DNA of 64,000 bases, from positions 811,501 through 875,500 of the forward strand of contig NW_024067676.1 in NCBI RefSeq assembly GCF_009389715.1. Direction: 5' to 3'. The notes under the pieces were generated by a model that was given only the letters and a program-made list of their open reading frames with translations, had not been told where the DNA came from and made no database searches. A program made the position numbers and the translations under genes. Shown here in pieces: positions 59,704-64,000 of the stretch; the stretch's first letter is position 1, and each line of letters begins with the position of its first letter. This DNA is from Phoenix dactylifera (Eukaryota; Streptophyta; Magnoliopsida; Arecales; Arecaceae).

Positions 59704-60043
59704 GACACGTGTCATATACGATCTTACGGTGGGAAACCTCAAGGAGCCCCCCTTCCCTGCCCGTCCCCATTCGTCACACTTCTACGCGTCCCCTCAACAG
59801 ATGGACGGATGATGATCTCCCCTTGGAAAACCAGACGGTTGATCTTATGTCCGTATAGAAATATCTTTACGGTCATGGAATCATCCAAGGTCCGCATAAG
59901 AATTCAAATGAAGTTAAATTATAATCCTTCGCCTCGAAGTGTCAAACCGTCCGCCAAATGGAGACGCGACGCGCACGGCTGCTAACCGCGACCGTCCGAT
60001 CGGAGATCGCATCCGACGGCCAACAGATTGCCTCGCCTATAAG
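59704..60043 (+). promoter_or_regulatory. REF/SRPP promoter: palindromic G-box and TATA
   Basis: GACACGTGTC at 59704-59713 is a perfect palindrome around CACGTG, the strongest form of ABRE/G-box. A TATAAG box lies at 60038-60043, about 150 bp before the ATG, allowing a leader of roughly 120 bases. Between them the DNA is GC-richer than the surroundings. Drought and ABA control of REF/SRPP genes is well known; binding at this site is inferred. Confidence 0.55.
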
Positions 60044-60190
60044 AAACGCCTACCCACCTCCTCCTTTTCCGCCGTCCCCAAACAAGGATCTGGAACGATT
60101 CTAGCGTCTTCCTTCTATTTCCCAATTTCTTCCCCAAAGATCGCATCTTTGCCAGGGTTTTTCCTCTCTTCCTTTGATATCGACGCGAAA

Positions 60191-61064
60191 ATGGCCGAAT
60201 CCAACGTCCAACCGGATCAGATTGTGAGAACTCCGCCCCGATTTGATTTTCTTTTGATTTCTTTGGGAATTTTTAGGGATTTGTTTTGTTGATGGGTTGT
60301 TGGGTATTGAATTTCTAGAGATCGGAGGTGGAGGAGGAGGAGCAGAGGCTGAGGTACCTGGAGTTGGTGCACGTGGCGGCGCTGCAAGCGGTGGGGTGCG
60401 TGGCGACGGTGTACGAGTACGCGAGGGAGAGAGCGGGGCCGCTGAAGCCCGGCGTCCAGACGGTGGAGGGCACGGTCAAGACCGTCGTCGGCCCCGTCTA
60501 CGATAAGTTCCACGACGCCCCCTTCGAGCTCCTCAAGTTCGTCGATCGCAAGGTCCGTATCCCTCATTGTTATTAGCATTTTTTGTATGAATCGAGTTCA
60601 GGTAACATTAATGCTATTATTTTGGTTGGGATTGTGTGTGTGCCGCGGGATCACAGGTGGGGGAATCGGTTCAGGAGCTGGAGCGTCACGTCCCGTCGGC
60701 GGTGAAGTCCGTGGCGGGCGAGGTGCAGCGTGCCGGCGTGGTCGGGACGGCGGCCGGCCTCGCCCGGGCGGCCCGCTCGCGGTACGAGCCGGCGGCCGAG
60801 CGGTGCGCGGTGTCGGCCTGGCGGTCGCTGAACCGGCTCCCGCTCTTCCCCCAGGTGGCTCAGCGGGCCGTGGTCCCCGCGGCGGCCCACCTCTCCGAGA
60901 GCTACAACCGCGCGGTCTGCTACTCCGCGGAGAAGGGCTACGCCGTGTCCGCCTACCTCCCCCTCGTCCCCACCGACCGCATCGCCAAGGTCTTTGCCGC
61001 CGACGGTGAGTCTGCCGCCGCCGCTCCTGCGACTCCGCCCGAGAGGGAGATCACCGTGCAGTAA
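60191..61064 (+). CDS. SRPP: REF/SRPP-like lipid-droplet protein, 3 exons
   Basis: A rubber elongation factor / small rubber particle protein family member, 224 residues. In plants without rubber these coat lipid droplets (LDAPs) and support stress tolerance. Exons 60191-60223, 60319-60552 and 60657-61064 join in phase 0 with GT/AG borders. Exon 1 gives [11 protein letters not shown]. Exon 2 gives the acidic run [17 protein letters not shown], then [40 protein letters not shown] and [15 protein letters not shown]. Exon 3 starts [17 protein letters not shown] and includes [34 protein letters not shown] and the C-terminal EREITVQ. These are family signatures in the correct order. There is no signal peptide or membrane helix, as expected for a droplet-surface protein. 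Exons 2 and 3 are strongly GC-rich compared with the flanks. Confidence 0.95.
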
Positions 61065-61536
61065 AGTGAAATTGGACGGTTGTGATCGATCTTGTTGGTC
61101 TCAATTTCCAGTACTACTAGTTGGATGGATGATGATGATGGTGTTGGTTAATAATATTTCCTGTGGTACATATCGCATACATTGCGAAGGTTGCGTGGTT
61201 TGTGTAGTTGCGGGCGATGTTTTATTACCGCATTGTGTGTTTATGAACAGCTGCTAGTTTATGTTTGCTTTTATAGAAGCTTGGTTTTTTTTTTTTTTTT
61301 TGCTAAAATTATAAAAGCTTGCTTTCTTTTGGCATATGATACATTCGAATTGCATCTAATGGTGTTAATAGACCTGCGATATAATGTTAGTGAAGAGATT
61401 TATTAACTTCGAGAAGGTGGTAATTTGTCAAGCTAGTACTTTAGATCTTGAATAGGGTTAGAAGATATCTAGCAAACTATCTCTTGTAGGGATCTAGGTG
61501 TCTAATAATTTTTGAAAATTATTTATCTGATTATGT
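61065..61536. other. REF/SRPP 3' UTR and flank
   Basis: Includes a T17 run near 61286 and GT-rich sequence. No further gene is visible. Confidence 0.5.
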
Positions 61537-62130
61537 ACCATGTTTGGTTGATGGAAGAATTATTTTGAAAAATACTATTGAAAAAAAAAGGCTATCATAT
61601 TTGGTTGAGGTAATCTTGTATGAGGACATTATTAATTTTTTTCCATCTATTTGTTGGCCATTGATAATATTGGCTAATAAAAGTAAAATAATTATACATA
61701 TATTAAAAAATATGTTTTTATTATAAATAAATTTTAGCATATTTTAGTATATAAATAAATATATTAATTATTAATAAATTTTATGTTAGATTTATTTGGT
61801 AATTAATAAATATTTATTAATTATGTATTAATAATTATTATTTATTAACAAATATACTAATAGATTAAATATATTATTATTTATAAATATTATTAAATAA
61901 TATATTAATATATTTAAATATATTGATATAATATTAATATAATATAAGTGAGGGTATTTTTGTAAAAAAAATATTGATAGTATTTGTTTTACTTTTTCTT
62001 TCAGAAAAATGAATATAAAATATTGGAATCCATCATTTATTTTACTTTTTTATTTACTTTTATACTAAATATAGTAATCTTACGTAAAATTTATTTTTTG
62101 ATAATAGATTATGTCTAACCAAATGGGTCT
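61537..62130. mobile_element. AT-rich MITE-like element
   Basis: The left end ACCATGTTTGGTTGATGG and the complement of the right end AGACCCATTTGGTTAGACAT form imperfect inverted repeats about 15 bp long. A second copy of the left motif (ATCATATTTGGTTGAGG) sits 50 bp inside. The interior is nearly pure A/T with TTAATTATTAATAAAT repeats. No coding content and no sure target duplication. Confidence 0.45.
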
Positions 62131-62785
62131 TTAGATATTTATAGCTCAAATCATGTGTAGTGGTTATTTTGCGTTCGAGCGTTTTATGTTTTATACATCA
62201 AACCAATGCCTTTTGTTATGTTCTTTCCTTGGTGTTTAAGCACATACATTGTGCATGAATAACTTCTTGTCCGGTCGCATGACTTGTAGCATAGTAAATG
62301 TGTTATATGCACTGTCGAAAGCTTGTTGAATTATTTTTCGAAGCATACAAATCTCAGCAACTATTTAATCATTGCTGACTTAGTTTGTGAGTTTTTTAAT
62401 GCCTTGTTGAATTGTTTATTAGTATGTTAAAAAAAAACATTATACATTACATATGTATATATTTCTGGTGTTTTTTTCTCTCTTGCATATTCATCTTTGC
62501 TCCCCCATGCTTGTTTGTCTATTGTTTAATATTTTGTGTGTGATGAAAAACTAATTTCATCATTATTCATTAGTATTGCTATATTTTTATAAAATAAACT
62601 ATGACATTAGATTCAAATCTTAGAATTGTTCACTAAGCTCAAAGTTTATATTCGAGCTTGTTTATTCCGCTATTTCACGGTTGGTCATGTGTGCATTTTT
62701 GTCTTATGCGGTTATACCATGAAGTGTTTAGAAGAGAGTCAATTCAAGCATCCTAGACACCAATAGCAATAGTCCCTAGAAGATT
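62131..62785. other. Intergenic sequence, nothing recognised
   Basis: Moderately AT-rich unique-looking DNA between two MITE-like elements. No exon, RNA gene or repeat is visible. Confidence 0.4.
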
Positions 62786-63740
62786 TAGGTTATGTTTGAG
62801 ATTGCTATTGGCAATAATTTTTTTTAAAAATAGAGCTTTTGGAAGTAGAATTTTTATAAAAAGCTATTAATTATTTGGTAACTACATTTTTAAAGTGCTT
62901 TGAAACTTTAACATATGTTTGAAAACAAAAATGTGAAAGTAATTTTGATATGATAAAATGACAATAAAAGATATTGCATAGTAGAATATAATACAATATA
63001 ATATTACATATTAAAATATTATTATTCTGTATAGTATTATTATAATATAGCATAATATAATATTGAATACTATAACATAATAATATAATATAATATAATA
63101 GATTAAAATTTAATCTAATAATAGATTATAATATAATAGATTATATTGTAGAATAATAATATTATATTATTATTAAATATTATTATATTAGATTGTATTA
63201 TTGTAATATAATAATAATATTATATTATACATTTATATTATTATAATATAATCATCTAATACAATAATATAATGTAATATAATCTGATATATTATCTTGT
63301 TATATTATTAATAGTATATTATAATAATAATATTATAAAATTATATTATATTATCATAAAATAACTATTATTATGATAATAATACTATGATTGCAATGAT
63401 ATGTTATATTATGCTTACGATATAATATAATATAATATTTTTATTAATTTTACTATTATTATATTATATTTATAATAATATAATATGATATAATATAATA
63501 TAATATAGGATCCAATCATGAGATTTGTTGGTGGGCATTTTGGTTATTAGAAAAATTAAACAACTTCTCGATATTGACCGGAAAACATTTTAGGAGAAGC
63601 TCCAAAATATAGCTTTTTTCAAATAGACATTTTTAGCTTTCTGACAAAACTAAAATAGCTTTTCGATTTTTTACTAAATATTACTATACGATCCAAAAAT
63701 GCTTTCAGAGGGATAGAAAGCTTTGCCGAACGAGGCCTTA
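62786..63740. mobile_element. MITE-like element with a TATAAT-repeat core
   Basis: The left end is TAGGTTATGTTTGAGATTGC and the complement of the right end is TAAGGCCTCGTTCGGCAAAG. The two subterminal parts share motifs in opposite orientation (GCTTTTGGA with AGCTATT on one side, AAAGCATTTTTGGAT with AAAGCTATTTT on the other). About 500 bp in the middle (62985-63510) is an irregular TAATATAATA-type repeat with almost no G or C. No transposase and no clear target duplication. Confidence 0.45.
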
Positions 63741-64000
63741 GTCATGGCTATGAAGAAAAAAGGTACACAAATAAAGAAGGGAGAAGTGGACTAGCAATTG
63801 CTCGCTGCATGTGATTATGATTAGTAGATTGCAAACATTTCATGTGTGTTTTCTCAATTAACAACATGTATAATTATTATATTGTTTTTTGCTCTTCTCT
63901 CCCTTCTTCTTTGAAGAGTCCTAAATCCTAATGCAAAAGAATAGGTACCTATTCAAAATAGAGAAAAATACATAATTCTCTTTGCAAGAAATTAATCCCC
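63741..64000. other. Right edge, nothing recognised
   Basis: AT-rich sequence up to the window end with no exon or repeat I can support. Confidence 0.4.

Overview
The window is nuclear DNA from a flowering plant, most likely a monocot and perhaps a palm. That assignment is inference: short GC-rich coding exons sit among AT-rich introns of up to 4 kb, and the intergenic DNA is full of TC/TA microsatellites, hAT-like elements and L1-type LINE tails. There is no bacterial, viral or CRISPR content.

I can support eight protein-coding genes, with exon joins worked out by eye from GT/AG sites, reading phase and family sequence. Left to right they are: RPS21 (minus, 463-3924, 40S ribosomal protein eS21); a BADC gene (plus, 6164-15616, a biotin-less carboxyl-carrier homologue that restrains plastid acetyl-CoA carboxylase); LPA1 (plus, 17107-29218, a thylakoid factor for photosystem II assembly); a RALF peptide-hormone gene (plus, 36317-36679, one exon); TSPO (plus, 41725-42282, one exon, tryptophan-rich membrane protein); an ALKBH8-like Fe(II)/2-oxoglutarate oxygenase (minus, 43702-47942, five exons); an LRR-extensin LRX/PEX gene (minus, 52042-54351, one exon); and an REF/SRPP lipid-droplet protein gene (plus, 60191-61064, three exons).

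The genes do not form an operon or an obvious cluster. Loose themes are plastid function (BADC next to LPA1, same strand, 1.5 kb apart), cell-wall growth and signalling (RALF and LRX, which are known partners in Arabidopsis, about 15 kb apart here), and stress or ABA-linked membrane and lipid-droplet proteins (TSPO and REF/SRPP, both with a CACGTG box upstream).

The rest is intron and intergenic DNA. Two hAT-like non-autonomous elements of nearly equal length (786 and 781 bp), each with an 8-bp target duplication, lie inside introns of RPS21 and LPA1. The second is extremely GC-rich and built of repeated hairpins. Other items are LINE 3' ends carrying an RNase H domain, a tRNA-derived SINE, several AT-rich MITE-like elements, two long pure-C runs, two local tandem duplications, an isolated coiled-coil-like exon and possible organellar DNA. 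I found no convincing new biological system. The most noteworthy items are the GC-rich hairpin element, an intronic miRNA-like stem-loop and the orphan exon.
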